64,000 nt of DNA from Dichetophora obliterata (GCA_963920525.1 OY986436.1:9826001-9890000), one strand, 5' to 3'; shown: positions 33,171-44,896, numbered from the stretch's first letter. Made by a program: numbers and translations. Notes: generated by a model from the sequence alone, not told the origin.

Positions 33171-36100
33171 AGAAAAATGAACTTAAATGCTTTTAATGAA
33201 AAACAGTTTATTTTGTTTAAAGACACTGTACTGTAGAAACTTTGCAGCCCTGGTTTTGTAGAACCAACGAATTGAAAGTTTAATAAGCACTAGAGTTTTT
33301 GCAGTAGCGTTAAAACAGATGTAAAAAGAAAATACGATAATTTGCTCTATAGAAACCTGTTTGCGCTAAAAACAAAACAGGAAGAAGGAAAGAAGCAAAT
33401 TATAAACAAATATACATGTATATATATTTTTATTGAAAATTAAATTAAATAACAAGTATTTTAAAAGGATGTAATCCACGTTATCACGCTTCAAGATGTA
33501 TGAGCACGCCGATCAAAGCTGTTTATTTTTATTTATTGTATATATATTAATTTGGATCTTTTGGTTAAAGATATCTTTAAAAGTAAGAGCTCGCAAAAAA
33601 CACGTCTAAACAGTAAGAAGATAACGAACGAAGAACGATTTTCTATACTTTGTTTAAAAATTGTCTATTAGCATGATTCTAAAATGTTTGAAATTAATAT
33701 TCAGACTTTTTATGCAAACGCATTCAAAGTTGATTTATGCAAAAACGCTAAAGAATTTCGTAAAAAAATTTCTATTATCAAGACGTATAAGAGGCAAACG
33801 AATACAAATATTGCACTGCTATGGTCTTTTTTCTTTACTAAAAGCATTATTAGAAAACATTTTTGTATACTTAAAATTTTTTTATATTTGATTTTTAGAA
33901 ATAATTTATGCAAAGTTTTTAGCAACATTTTTTTTGTTTTATATTTTTTATTTATTATTTTTATTTTAAAAAATGTTTTTTAAGATCAATTTTTTTTCAG
34001 TGCCTAAAATTTGGTGGACCAAAAAAATTGCAATTCTGTGACGACTTCATCTACTTTACTTCTACTTTTAAATGCTACGCTTTGTTATAATTAACATTTT
34101 TAAAATTTTAAATTTTAAAGTTGATTAAAATTTTATATGGGAGATGAGCGTGGCAGATACTATTTTTTCTTTATGCTAAACATATTTTGAAAATTCTTGA
34201 CCAAATTGTTTGGTAAATCCCAGTACAGGTTTAACAAAAAAAGAATAGTGTTGTAAACTTTTGTGCTGTATGTGAGGATGCGTGGTTGTGGTTTTGATCA
34301 CAATATATGTTTGTCTCGGAACTAAAATAGCCAATATCAATTCATACTTATATCAAATTAATTGATCTACGTATGTATGGGATAAAACCACTGTGCGACG
34401 TCATAAACTTTACACTGGTCTTTACTCATTTAAAATAAACTAATTGGCATTCTCAAACATAAATAACTTATAGCTTCTAAGTTTTCTAAAAATAATTTTA
34501 GTTTCCTTTTACATACTGTATTTTTATGGTATTGCAAAAAGTGTTCTTTCCACTTTACCTATATGCTGAGTTAAGCAGAACATTTAATTTTTTTTTTAAT
34601 TATGTGGACTATCTTACATATTAAATTTCACATCCGTTTTTTCTACTTCTTTCTGTTTTGTTTATTTTGCTGCTTCAAAAAATAAATAATTTTTGGCTAA
34701 TATGCATGAGAAGATCAGAAGTTAAAACTTTTGCAAAAATTGCATTTTAGGGGGAAAATAAAAAGCCTAAACATTAATAAACAAAATTCAGAAAATACTT
34801 ATATGAATACATAATACAAATACAATATACGTAAATCAATAATACAACACAATAATTTACTTTAATTATTTTAATTATAAGTTTGTATATCACTTGAGAA
34901 ACTGTAACTAATTATAATATTTTCTTGGGATTTCCCTTGAGTGTTGCTTATCTAAATATAAAAAAGAATAAAAATATATATATATATAAAAAAAAAATAA
35001 ATTTAGGCAAGAAAAACAGTCGTATATTTAAAACACGACAGTTTTATTAATATTTAAAGCCATTTTAACGCCACATAAATATGAAATTATGTGGAGATTT
35101 TTTTAGCAAAAAATTGATTTTTTGCTTGTATATAAATTTATATCAAAGAGCTTTGAATACCTACACATAAAAATATATGTGTGCAAATGCAAACACACAT
35201 GTTTTTATTTATATCCATTTTATTTCATCATTTTATTAAAATATTAAATAATCTGGGAAAATCTTTGATGTTGCTTGTCGAAACATGAAAACTTTATGAT
35301 AATCAAAAAAGACGTGTTTAAATTTTAATTAGTTTGATAGATAGACTTTTCAGTTTTTACAATTATAAATTTATTTTTAAGGCCCTAAAATAAATATTTT
35401 TCATTCATCGCTGGAGTGCATCAAAGAAACTATAAATCTTTTGTTTTTAGATTAATAATTAATTAATAATAATTTTTACATATTTAATGTTATATTTCAT
35501 AACATACGTTTATAACCGTAACATAAAATTACCACCTACGATTTTTGCAGCAAAAAGAACTAATACTAATAATCTTATAGATAGAGAAATTATATTTATG
35601 ATCGGACGTTTAATTTGACTACTAATAAAAAGTAAATTTTTCTAAAGATATTTTAGAAAAAGATGTAAAAAATATATCTATATAAAATTAAAATCTACAC
35701 CAACGCAATACTTTTTTCTATAGAAAATTCTATAAATACTTTTCGTGTCTTGCTTGTCGTTGGTTTGCATTTTCGTGATACAAAATGAGGCGGTTAGATA
35801 AGCTGAAAAACTTGCTGCTAACGTTCCGTCGAATCAATAGGGTAATTCACGATCTTGTTGCAAATGCAAAACTAGCACCTTTTACAAAAGCCAAAAGCAT
35901 TGATATGTATTTGTAACATTTATGCATGTTATGGACATATGCAAATAGCTATTTAAATTTAATTTAGTCCCTACACAAATTTGTAGTGCTATTGCGAATT
36001 TGCCAAATGAAATTGTGAGTATTAATATTGTACGATAGAGAGGAGTAATTTTTTTTCCAAGCTGGTAACATCCAGTTTCGGATTCAAGATGAAATTTTGC

Positions 36101-36749
36101 TCCGATGAAATTTTTTCCAGCGAAAAATCGTTCATAGATTCCAATATCAAAGAAATTTTTTTTTTTCGTATCACAGAACTGCTCAAAAATGCGCATCAAT
36201 TTACAGGGGCTACAGATTGTCACAAAAATAACACTCCGGGAGTTTTCAGGGTAGCTGATCATAAATCCGGGATCAACATTTGAAATTTGTGAGGATGAAA
36301 GCCGTCACTTGTTTTCATCCTACACTTTTTATTTTAATGGACAAAGACATTTGTATTTTAAGACAGTTTTAATTAAGTCATAAGATTATCTTTAAATTAA
36401 GATTAAAGTAAGAAATTACACAGCTGACAGTTAACGTGTAGACGACCATTAGGTTAGGCTATTTCGCTCGGTTACCAACACTAGGCCAAGTTTAATACTC
36501 ACGCAACAAGAAATAGGGAAACTTACTTCAGCCAAACCCAGCATACACACGCTGTGCAGTCGAACCAACCTGGCTACAGACTCCGACAGTCAAAGAAACA
36601 TCATGCTTGCTGCGGCCAAGTGATCATCTTTCTTAACTCCTAATCTTGACTCGAATTCCATTGCACTAGGACGCTTGTCTAGTGCAATGAAATTTTCTAC
36701 GGGCGCGTTTATAGTGGCGACTTCTTGCTTAGCCGAGCCGAGCTGAACT
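33171..36749. other. long AT-rich region, no gene recognised
   Basis: No supported gene. Overlapping frames at 33661-33983 occur in three frames over both strands and are typical of non-coding AT-rich DNA. A (TA)n run lies near 34974-34988. A 126-codon minus-strand frame at 35882-36262 is unrecognised. Around 36440-36740 is moderately GC-richer sequence with CATTAGGTTAGGCTA, perhaps a decayed retroposon. Confidence 0.3.
35731..35916 (+). other. TATA-like box followed by a 43-codon frame
   Basis: TATAAATAC at 35731-35739 lies 54 bases before an ATG at 35785 that opens a 43-codon frame (MRRLDKLKNLLLTFRRINR, then VIHDLV). The spacing fits a core promoter. The frame runs into AGGGTAATTCACGATC, which resembles a MITE end, so an exon could be truncated here. 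I do not recognise the peptide; this may be chance. Confidence 0.15.
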
Positions 36750-36769
36750 CGCGTCAAGCTAAAAGCAGC

Positions 36770-37650
36770 TGGTAGTTGACTTGTTGCAGATGGTTTTTGA
36801 CTACTTTGGGTTTGTTTGTATATATAACGTTTCTTTTTTGTTTATTTCAGCAATCGAAGCAACAAAAAGTCACGTGATTTCGTGTGTGCTTTTTGCTTTC
36901 CTCAAACTAGCTTGTTGTCCGCTGAAGAGACAAAAATGAGAAAAAACAATGCTAAACGCACTTTAAGCCACTGTAAGCAGCTTTAAGTCACTTTAAGTCG
37001 CTGACTTGTCGCAGCTGGTTTTTTACTATTTTAAGTTTGTTTGTATATATTACTATTTTTTTTTTGTTTACTTTGCAATTGAAGCATCAAATAAATCACG
37101 AGCTTTTCTTTTCTAAGCTTTCCTCAAAAATGTGGACAACAATTCAAGTAAGAAAAATGCGAAAAACTATGTTGAAACGCACTTAAAGCCTCAGTCTTTA
37201 AATCACTTTAACAGCCCTATTCTGGCAAATTAACAATTGCCAACCAGTATTTTTTTATATTTCAATAGAATATAAAAACAATATTTTTGTTGTTTTAAAA
37301 CAAAATTTGAAGCTCAAAAAACAAAATTTTTTTTATGAAATTGTCAATAACTGAAAAGCAGTTGACAATTTTTATCAAAATTTATTATTTTGAGCTTCAA
37401 ATTTTGTTTTGAAATCAAAAAATTACAACAAACACATATAAATACTCAAAATACTGGTAAACAATTGTTAATTTGCCAGAATAGGGCTGTAAGTCACTTG
37501 CTGTTTCAGCTTATTTCGACTTTTTTGCAATTGTTTTGTGCTGTTTTTTGTTGCTGCATTTTTATTTCAAATGTTTTTTTTTTCTTGGACAGAACGGGAA
37601 AAATGACAACAAAAAAATAGTGAGAAAAAAGTCAATCGGCTGAATAAGCA
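36770..37650. repeat. tandem repeat of about 220 bp, split by a MITE
   Basis: Two copies (about 36770-36990 and 36991-37208) share TTTGTTTGTATATAT, TCACG(T/A)G, GAAAAA(C/A)(A/T)ATG and AACGCACTT(T/A)A. A diverged third copy continues at 37490-37650 (CACTTGCTG, AACGGGAAAAATGACA). 'CACTTTAAGTC' occurs several times as a smaller unit. The MITE at 37212-37489 separates copies two and three. Confidence 0.55.
37212..37489. mobile_element. foldback MITE with TAA target duplication
   Basis: The termini CAGCCCTATTCTGGCAAATT and their complement are near-perfect over 28 bases or more. Inner arms also pair (AAACAAAATTTGAAGCTCAA and its complement), so most of the element is palindromic. TAA flanks both sides (37209-37211, 37490-37492), which fits PIF/Harbinger-type mobilisation. 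A truncated relative lies at 11651-11812. Confidence 0.75.
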
Positions 37651-39240
37651 ACTAATCGAAGGACTTTCTATGCATTCATTGGACATCAATAATTTATATG
37701 TGTAGTAAATATTTGTTTGTATGCATTACATAGACTCGTTGATGGCTTCATCTATGACCAATATCTAATTATTTTGGTATTTTACATACACATATCTGTG
37801 TCGATAACCAATAATCGCTTAAGTCGACTTAAGACATAACTGAGTTATTGATGTAGCTGTGTTCCACTCGTAAAGTACTATGCAAATACAAATCTGGAGC
37901 TTTTAGCATGACCCTAACCAAAGTTATGACACGAAAACAAAAGGGCCTTTCATATAACTTATATGGCGATTGAAAACTTTGAAGCAAGATTTTTCAAAAC
38001 TTTGAAATCAGACTTAAGCTCTTATTGCTTATCGACACAGATATAACAGATTGATGTCAAATAATTGGTTTTTGCACAACAAATGAGAAAATTTAGAAAA
38101 AAATAAAAGCTACTGATTGCTAACTTTAATTTTTTCACCCACTTGCTTTTGATCCCAAGAAAAAACGAAGAAAAGGTGCAACAGGAAAAACAACAACATA
38201 AGACTATGTACGTATTTTATTGGAGTTTTCCTTGTTACTCTACCTTTTCTTATTTTATTTAAAAAAAATAAGAAGCTAGCATCGTGTAAAAAAAATAAAA
38301 CTTAACACATACAAACCATGCGAGAGAGCAAGAAAGCAACAATCGGCATTTTAAATACCAGCGCACAAGTCGCTTTAAGCTGCTTGTTCGGCTGGCACTA
38401 TACACACTTTGAGCTTATTTCATATGATTGTATGTGCACTCAAATGTTACTAAGTCTTTTTTCACCGCATTCGAAATTTTCTAAAACCTGCCGACGCGTT
38501 CGCCCAACGTAGTTTTTTCCCTTTAGATTTTTTGCCCTGTGCTGCGAGATGTCTCTAGGACCTTTTTTTAATAACTAGTAGTTATAGTTTTTTAAGACAA
38601 TTTATTTTTATTGATATTTTCGAAAATTCAACATAGAAAGAGAATTAATCAAATAAATAGAAAGTAAGTGACCATTTTGTTAGGATCAGATAAAGTGGAT
38701 TAAAATTAAACATTGTATATTTAAAAGAAACTTGAAACTTGAGTTTTACTGCAAAGCAAATGGATTTATTTTTTGAGGCACGAACCCTGAACACCGGCGA
38801 GTGATACCTCGGTCGAAAAGGCGCGTCACAAATTCAAAATGGCAGCTTCGGAAAGGCGGACATGACCATTATGATTTCTATATTATTGGCTTTTCGAGAA
38901 CCAAATCTCGTATACAGTGGTTTTTGGGGTCGTAGATCACGATAAGGTAAAAATTGGATATATAAAAATCCGGATCAAACCTTCGCCCTGCCTCAAATCA
39001 CGAATGCATCTAATACTTTTCTATTTTTTTGACTCTATTTTGCTTGACTTATATTTTTTGGTTATTTTAAATAAAATAATGGAAGTAAAATTCTTCTCTT
39101 TTTAAACCTTTATCGATCAAACAAACAAAAAAATCCAAAAATTTATATTCTAGGTATAGCTTGAAGAGTATTCTACCGCAAAAAGCTAGTCAAACTGTTG
39201 TACCCAATCGGACTTATGACACACTTTGAATTTGCTCTAA
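37651..39240. other. spacer, no gene recognised
   Basis: AT-rich, with unrecognised frames of 62-64 codons. Near 38917-38945 the text TTTTTGGGGTCGTAGATCACGA recalls the 'GGGGTCGCTGATTTCGA' element of the minisatellite at 9-10 kb, but the match is short. Confidence 0.3.
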
Positions 39241-39254
39241 AAAATACAGTTTTA

Positions 39255-39425
39255 ACTAGGGCTTCCAATTTCGGGACTTAAAAGTAATTTCGGGATTTCG
39301 GGATTGGTAATTAAGAATCCCGGGATTAGTCCGGGCACCCCGGGAAAAATATCCTAACTTTCATACCTTGCACACGAATTCTGAAAGTGACGAAGTATGA
39401 AAGTCAGGATATATTTTTAATAAAA
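39255..39425. repeat. CGGGATT-rich repeat and inverted pair
   Basis: Repeated TTTCGGGA(C/T)T and CCCGGGATT motifs (39272-39345), then an inverted pair ATCCTAACTTTCATACCTTG / AAGTATGAAAGTCAGGAT. It may be one end of an unrecognised DNA transposon. Confidence 0.35.
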
Positions 39426-39878
39426 AATTGTACAAAGGAATTAAAAAAACACAGTTTACCTAAATTTTTTATAAAAAGTTAATTTATTTTATTTCTTTAT
39501 ATATATATTTATATTATATATATTTATAGTATAATTAATTTTTCTTGAAGGCTAAACATTTTTAAAAATTATAAAAACATGTTAAAAAATTTAATTCGTC
39601 AGAAAAATCAAAAGGGGAACGTACCATAGCATCTTTCTAAAGAGAAATGAGCAACAAATTTTGTGTCAAACTTAAACAGTTTTAGCATAAAAATGATACG
39701 TCATATCAAAGAGTATAACAAATGTTATCTTCAGTTTGTATTATTTCTACAACAAATTCAACTTTTGCCCCGTTTTTTGGAAGAAAGAGAAATATTTTTG
39801 AACATTTTTGCAATATATTTTATACTTGAAACCATCCATCAAGGTCTATCTACCGATCACTTGTGTTCAAACATTCAA
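39426..39878. other. spacer
   Basis: AT-rich with a 96-codon frame (39663-39953) that I do not recognise and that crosses into the next element. Confidence 0.3.
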
Positions 39879-40396
39879 CCCTTTATGGGGCAAGTGCTGA
39901 TTTTTCGAAAAGTATCATTTAAATGGATAATCTTTATAGTGATTTTAATATGAAAAACCAAATTGAAAACATATTTGTTCAAAGTATTCGGATTATATTA
40001 AAAAAAAACGAGTGACAACAAAATTTCTGAACATGCTTTGGGCTAAAAATTCGCAGTTTTTTAGTAAATTGTAAACATTTTGAGCTTATTCAATGAATTT
40101 TTAATTTTTGAAACACTTTACTCAGCATTGATATTATCATACTATTTTGTATATATATTTTTTAATTTTCTGTTTTTTTGCACATAGCTTTTTGATCATA
40201 TATTTTTTACGAATACGAACCTTAAATTATTTAGTAAAAAAAACTCCAGTTATTTCTCCCTTTCTGTCTTAGAATCATATTCTTTAATTTGTGACTGTTA
40301 TGAAAAAATTATTTATTTGGTGTCAATGGACCATTAAGTGTTCAACTTGGAACTTTTTTGGTTTTTTACAGTTCTGTTGCTGGGCCATACAAAGGG
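39879..40396. mobile_element. candidate piggyBac-type element
   Basis: The left end CCCTTTATGGGGC and the right end (reverse complement CCCTTTGTATGGCCC) resemble each other. The right flank is TTAA; the left flank is TCAA, one change away. The length of 518 bp agrees with the elements at 3513 (527) and 15351 (514). Confidence 0.4.
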
Positions 40397-40461
40397 TTAA
40401 TAACACGCACAACACAATTGATCAATAGAAGCTCGGTCGAAGTTCTGTCAAGCGCTGAAAT

Positions 40462-41215
40462 GGCCAATACTTTCGTTAGTCTAGTGGTAGCGCGCTGAAC
40501 TTTCGCCGAGGTGTCAGGGATCAAATTTCGACCAGTTCAAAGTCCTACTCTCTAACGTTTCTTTTTTTATTTCTAATCGAAATAACTTTAAAACACATCA
40601 ATTTACGAAATTTGGTCGGCCTTTGTAGTCTAGTGAAGAGTGCGCTAGACTATCAACTCAGAGGACCTTGGTTCGAATCCGGGTTTGGGCATGGTTCTTT
40701 TCGCTTTCTTTGTTCTTTACTACATTTAAGAATTATTGAAACAAAAAATCCACGACTAAATGGTGGAAAATGTGGAAATAAAAGACAAGAACAACTGAGG
40801 GCTGGAAATGCTTGCAGAGGTTACAGCATAACACTAGCTTCGCAATTCAAATTTTCTTTCACGGTTTTTTCGCCTAATCAATAATTCACGTAAGGTTCCA
40901 ATCAATTCCTCTAAATAATCTATCTCTTTCCTTTCAGATCAAAGACCAAACGTTGTTTGTATAAGGCACATGCCTTGTTTTTGATTGGAAAATAAAAAGA
41001 AGTAGTATTTGGTGGTGGTACGAAACTTTCTGGAGAAGATCGCTTAGCAACTTATTTTGGCTGAGGTAACGGCACAACGGCCTTAGATTTAAAAGCACAT
41101 GTTCCTACACAAAAGTTTCAATTAGTTACTCCCTTCTTTCCGTGTGTGGTACCACAACGAACCAATAATCTAGCCTAAGAGGGGCGGTTTAGAGACCAGC
41201 CACCACCTGAACCTA
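40462..41215 (+). mobile_element. tRNA-headed SINE (family 1), with nested SINE
   Basis: The head carries TTAGTCTAGTGGTAGCGCGC (A-box region) and a weakened B box (GATCAAATTTCGACC). The body continues with CTTTAAAACACATCAATTTAC, is interrupted by the family 2 SINE, and resumes with TTTGGTGGTGGTACGAAACT, AACGAACCAATAATCTAGCC and the end ACCTGAACCTAACCTAA. The same blocks, in order, form the copy at 47346-49098. Confidence 0.7.
40613..41003 (+). mobile_element. tRNA-headed SINE (family 2), nested
   Basis: The head GGCCTTTGTAGTCTAGTG (A-box-like) and GGTTCGAATCC (B-box-like) have pol III promoter spacing. The body shares CACGACTAAATGGTGGAAAA, ACGGTTTTTTCGCCTAATCA and TCCAATCAATTCCTCTAAAT with the copy at 29815-30146. 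It contains about 60 bases (40785-40850, AACTGAGGGCTGGAAATGC) absent from that copy. The 90-codon frame at its start is the tRNA-like head, not a gene. Confidence 0.75.
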
Positions 41216-41779
41216 ACCTAATGTTGAAAATTTGCATATCATAACATCATAACTCACAATTGTGAGCAGCGTTGACAGCTGAAAAAGGTAGAATGACAAT
41301 AAGTTGTGTTTCCGCATGATATCGTGACTTTCTAGTGTTTACTTTTTTTTTAGATGACGACATGTTTCAAGAATTTGAATAAGGAATGCGCGCGGTGGAT
41401 AACGATGACAAATCAATCGAAGACTTAAATTGAGCTACTGAATAAGAAAGAAAAACTAAATAAATTAGTGCGTGACAGGATATATTTTTCGAAGACAAAT
41501 TTGATGATTCTTCTTTCGTGAAACCAAAATTATAGTAGTTTGCTATTAAAATTAATAGCTATTCAAACGTATTAAGAATAGAATGCAGAATATTATATAT
41601 TTGAAAGTAATCGTTTGTAATAAGACTCTGGCGAAGGAAATTTAGGGTACATTGAAGATACTATGAATAAAACTATGTACTACAATATATTAAAAAAAGT
41701 TGGCTGCAATGTTCTGAAACATAAATTGTGAATTCGGCACAATTTGTTTTTATTTAGACAATGATTCTCAGTACAAAAA
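41216..41779. other. spacer
   Basis: No gene or element recognised. Confidence 0.35.
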
Positions 41780-41881
41780 TTTATTTATTTATTTATTTAT
41801 TTATTCATCAACAGATTAAAGTATCCTTACTGACTACTAGACTTAAAGTATTAACAGTTAACAATAAAATAATAAAAATTG

Positions 41882-42412
41882 TTAGTTATTCAAAATATTG
41901 CTTATACTATGCAAATAAGAACATAAGTGATTTTTGAAAGCATCTCTGCTTAAACCTGGATAGAAATCAACATGTATGCAGACTGAATTCGCCAGTTTTA
42001 AACAACGTGTTATTGGTTCATTACAAGTGTAGTTTACTCTGCGATATGGTATATGAAATAAATTCCGTGCTCTAAGATCTCGTGAGGGAATGCGAAAACT
42101 AATCTGAAGAAGCAATTCAGGACAATTAATGCTACTACATATAATATCCCTTACAAACATGACGGCAAAATATTTACGACGCATCTTCAAAGTGAGAATA
42201 CCGAGAAGTAGACATCTTACTTTATAAGCCGGCATTTCTATATTCCAATTTAATCGTCCGATTGCCAATCTCGTGAAACGTCTTTGAACTCGTTCAATTC
42301 TATCAGAATGCACTGCGTAAAAAGGATCCCATATAATGCAGCAGTATTCTAATACTGATTTCACAAAAGCATTATATAATGAAATTAAAGAAAAAGGATC
42401 GTTAAATTCCTA
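41882..42412 (-). pseudogene. LINE ORF2 C-terminal region
   Basis: In the same reading frame as the reverse transcriptase segment, but separated from it by two consecutive stop codons (TAA TAG, 42410-42415). Before the first in-track start the frame already reads DPFSLISLYNAFVKS, continuing into VLEYCCIIWDPF and RIERVQRRFTRLA, the post-RT region found in CR1/jockey-type LINEs. It ends at a stop near 41882, about 75 bases before the tail. Confidence 0.75.
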
Positions 42413-43270
42413 TTAGTTTCTAGCAATGAAACCCAGCATGGAATTGGCTTTAGAGATCATATAATCAATGTGCCTAGAAAAACTAAGCTTATGATCAAGA
42501 ATTACTCCTAGATCTTTCATTTCCGTTATTCGTGATAAAGTTATATCGCCAAGCTTAAACGGGTAAAATAACGGATTAGAGTTTCTGTGAAAAGTCAAAC
42601 ATTGACATTTTGCAATATTGAGTGGTAATAAGCTATCTCGACACCAAGTAGATAGTCTCTTTACATCTGACTCAAGATCCGCGCATTCGGATGTCAACTT
42701 CAAACGAGCAAACATTTTTATTTCGTCAGCGTACATTAAACACTGAGAAAATTTAAGAATTTTAGGTATTTCATTAACAAATAATAAAAACAGAAGAGGT
42801 CCTAAATGACTGTCTTGAGGAACGCCTGAAGTAACCCGGATAACTTCTGAAAGCACATTGTTAATGCGAACATATTGCGTCCGTCCAGTTAGATAGGACT
42901 TAAGCCATTTTAAAATATTTGAATGAAAGCCAATTCTTTCCAGTTTGCTTATTAGTAGGTTATGGTGAACCCTATCGAACGCTTTAGAAAAGTCAGTGAA
43001 AATAACATCACACTGGTAACCTTTTTCAAAGCTATTTAAGACGTAATTACAAAAAATAGTAAGGTTAGTAACAGTTGACTTACCGGTCACGAAACCATGT
43101 TGGAATGGAGATATAGCCTCTTTTACAAAAAAAGTGAGCCTGTTGTAGACCAATTTCTCAAACAATTTGGGAATCGACGAGATTTTACAAATCGGTTGAT
43201 AGTTCGATATATCGTTCTTGGACCCTGATTTGTAAATTGGTAGAATAAATTAAATTTTCCATTCGGAAAG
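42413..43270 (-). pseudogene. LINE ORF2 reverse transcriptase, mutated active site
   Basis: The domain begins with LPIYKSGSKNDISNYQPI and KISSIPKLFEKLVYNRL; an in-frame stop lies near 43254. Motif A is FTDFSKAFDR (Asp present). Motif B is GVPQDSHLGPLLF, where the usual GVPQGS has Gly changed to Asp. Motif C is MYADEIKMF: the second catalytic Asp of YADD is Glu. Because these changes would abolish or impair polymerisation, and stops interrupt the frame, the copy is dead. Confidence 0.85.
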
Positions 43271-43943
43271 AAAATCACCATTTTTGAACGATTGATTAAA
43301 AACTAAAGCAAGAGTAAAGGCTAATGCTTCTGCACATTTTTTTAAAAGAATTGGTGGAAAACCATCAATTCCAGGTTGTTTATCGGTGTTTAAATGACTC
43401 AAACCTTCAAAAACTTCCAACACACTTAGTTGAAAACTTCCTATGTTGCTTGAAGAGTCTATTAATTCTAAGTTATTTAAGGTTAGATTAGAAGTGGGAG
43501 AGGTATAAACAGATTTAAAAAATTTGGCGAAAAGGTTGCAAATTGTGGGGAGATTGGAGGTAGTATTGCCAAGATAACTAATAGTATTTCGAATACCAGC
43601 AGATTTTTTTTTTACTGTTTATAAACTGCCAAAAGCTAAGTTTTTATTAAAAAATTTATAGGCTTTGTTCTTCCTGTTGCTTAGATTTACTAGAGCACTA
43701 TTAAACCACTTGGGCTTAGAAGATGTTTTAAAATATTCTTTAGGAATGAAAAATTCATCGCTTCATTGAGCTTACTCGAAAAATAGTTAAAGTTTTTTGA
43801 TAATTCTGCGTTGTTTAAAACTGACAACCAATCTATATTGTTCAAATAATTAGTAATACTACAAAAATCACCTTTGGAAAAATTAAAATAATAATTGCTA
43901 TTTTGAGTTGGCTTAAGATAGCTATAAAATTTGAATGTAAGGC
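43271..43943 (-). pseudogene. LINE ORF2 linker between endonuclease and RT, frameshifted
   Basis: Fragments in shifting frames keep LINE-like text (FYSYLKPTQNSNYYF, ITNYLNNIDWLSVLNNAEL, FFSSKLNEAM-like). No single frame is open throughout. It bridges the endonuclease and reverse transcriptase segments with the expected length. Confidence 0.6.
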
Positions 43944-44603
43944 TCAGTACATTATTGAATTAACACTGCTAACATGAGCATTTATTTCCCTATCTACAAA
44001 AATAAGATCAAGAAGTCTATTATTATTATTAAAAATACCATTCAATTGGTGCAAATCAAATTCCGCGAAACTATCAACAACTACACTCTCACAATTGCTT
44101 GTAATATTAAAAGGTAGCCAGTAATGCTCATCGCCATCATAAATCCAATTTATGTTAGGAAGATTCAAATCACCCATTATTATTACGTGCTGGTTATCTT
44201 TTAAGTTACTTAAACTACATTCACAATTATCAATGTGCATTTTATATAAATCAAAAGGACTACCAGGAGGAATATAGCTTACAATTAAGAAAAGTTCATG
44301 ACTATTATCAACATTTATTTTTATAATTAACTGATCTAAATCCAACATAAAATGCGGCGCTGTTGACTGAGAAGAAGGTAGAATTAATTGCGTTGATAAA
44401 AGAACTGTACGTACAGCGATCAGTACTCCACCGCCTCTGCTAAGGCCAGATATTTGAGGGCATCGATCTTTACGAAATATGCTAAGACATGAAATATTGC
44501 AATTAATGTTAATTTTTAGCTCGTAAGTTTTTAAATTTAATATTTTTTCAATACATAATTTTTTTTTTTTTTTAAATACAACGTAATTTTTAAGTATCAA
44601 CAA
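43944..44603 (-). pseudogene. LINE ORF2 endonuclease domain
   Basis: The open frame contains FRKDRCPQISGLSRGGGVLI, LIVSYIPPGSPFDLY, VIIMGDLNLPNINW (catalytic GDxN) and LLDLIFVDRE, the ordered blocks of an APE-type endonuclease. The first roughly 30 residues upstream of the domain are low-complexity non-element sequence. The conserved N-terminal QNVRG and SETW blocks are missing, so it is 5'-truncated. The frame ends near 43944 by a frameshift into the linker. Confidence 0.75.
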
Positions 44604-44654
44604 TATTGACTATTGAAAAAAACCTATGCAAAGAACAGTCTGTGAGCCACTGTA

Positions 44655-44894
44655 CACTCGTGCTCAAAAAATTTTGATAACATATTTAAAAAAAAAATTA
44701 CAAAAAAATTGGACGAAATAGAAGGCCAGACAAGGTGCGATGGGACTCGCAACATGTCCCTCTTTAAGAATTCTTACTTATTTTGGTTGTGCTTGTTTTT
44801 TTTTTGATTGATTTCTTCGTACTGTGTTATAATTCAAGAAAAAGAATATTTGTTATCAAAATTTTAAGTCGGCTTTTTTTTTTGAGCACGAGTG
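44655..44894. mobile_element. Tc1/mariner-type MITE with TA duplication
   Basis: Termini CACTCGTGCTCAAAAAA and complement, flanked by TA (44653-44654, 44895-44896). An inner ATTTTGATAAC is also inverted (GTTATCAAAAT). The CACTCGTGCTCAAAA-type terminus is common among Tc1-like elements. No transposase. Confidence 0.75.
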
Positions 44895-44896
44895 TA

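Larger units (their letters stand above)
41780..44560 (-). mobile_element. 5'-truncated CR1/jockey-like LINE, inactive
   Basis: On the minus strand it runs from the endonuclease domain (about 44500) through reverse transcriptase (43270-42413) and a C-terminal region (42409-41882) to a tail of about six AAAT units (41780-41805). ORF1 and the extreme endonuclease N terminus are missing. Frameshifts and stop codons occur throughout. Confidence 0.8.

Noticed and set aside
33661..33983. Three overlapping frames of 72-99 codons
   Set aside because: Open on both strands with AT-driven Phe/Ile/Lys composition and no domain.
40613..40690. tRNA gene
   Set aside because: A- and B-box-like motifs are present, but the sequence does not form a plausible full cloverleaf and continues into a repeated SINE body.
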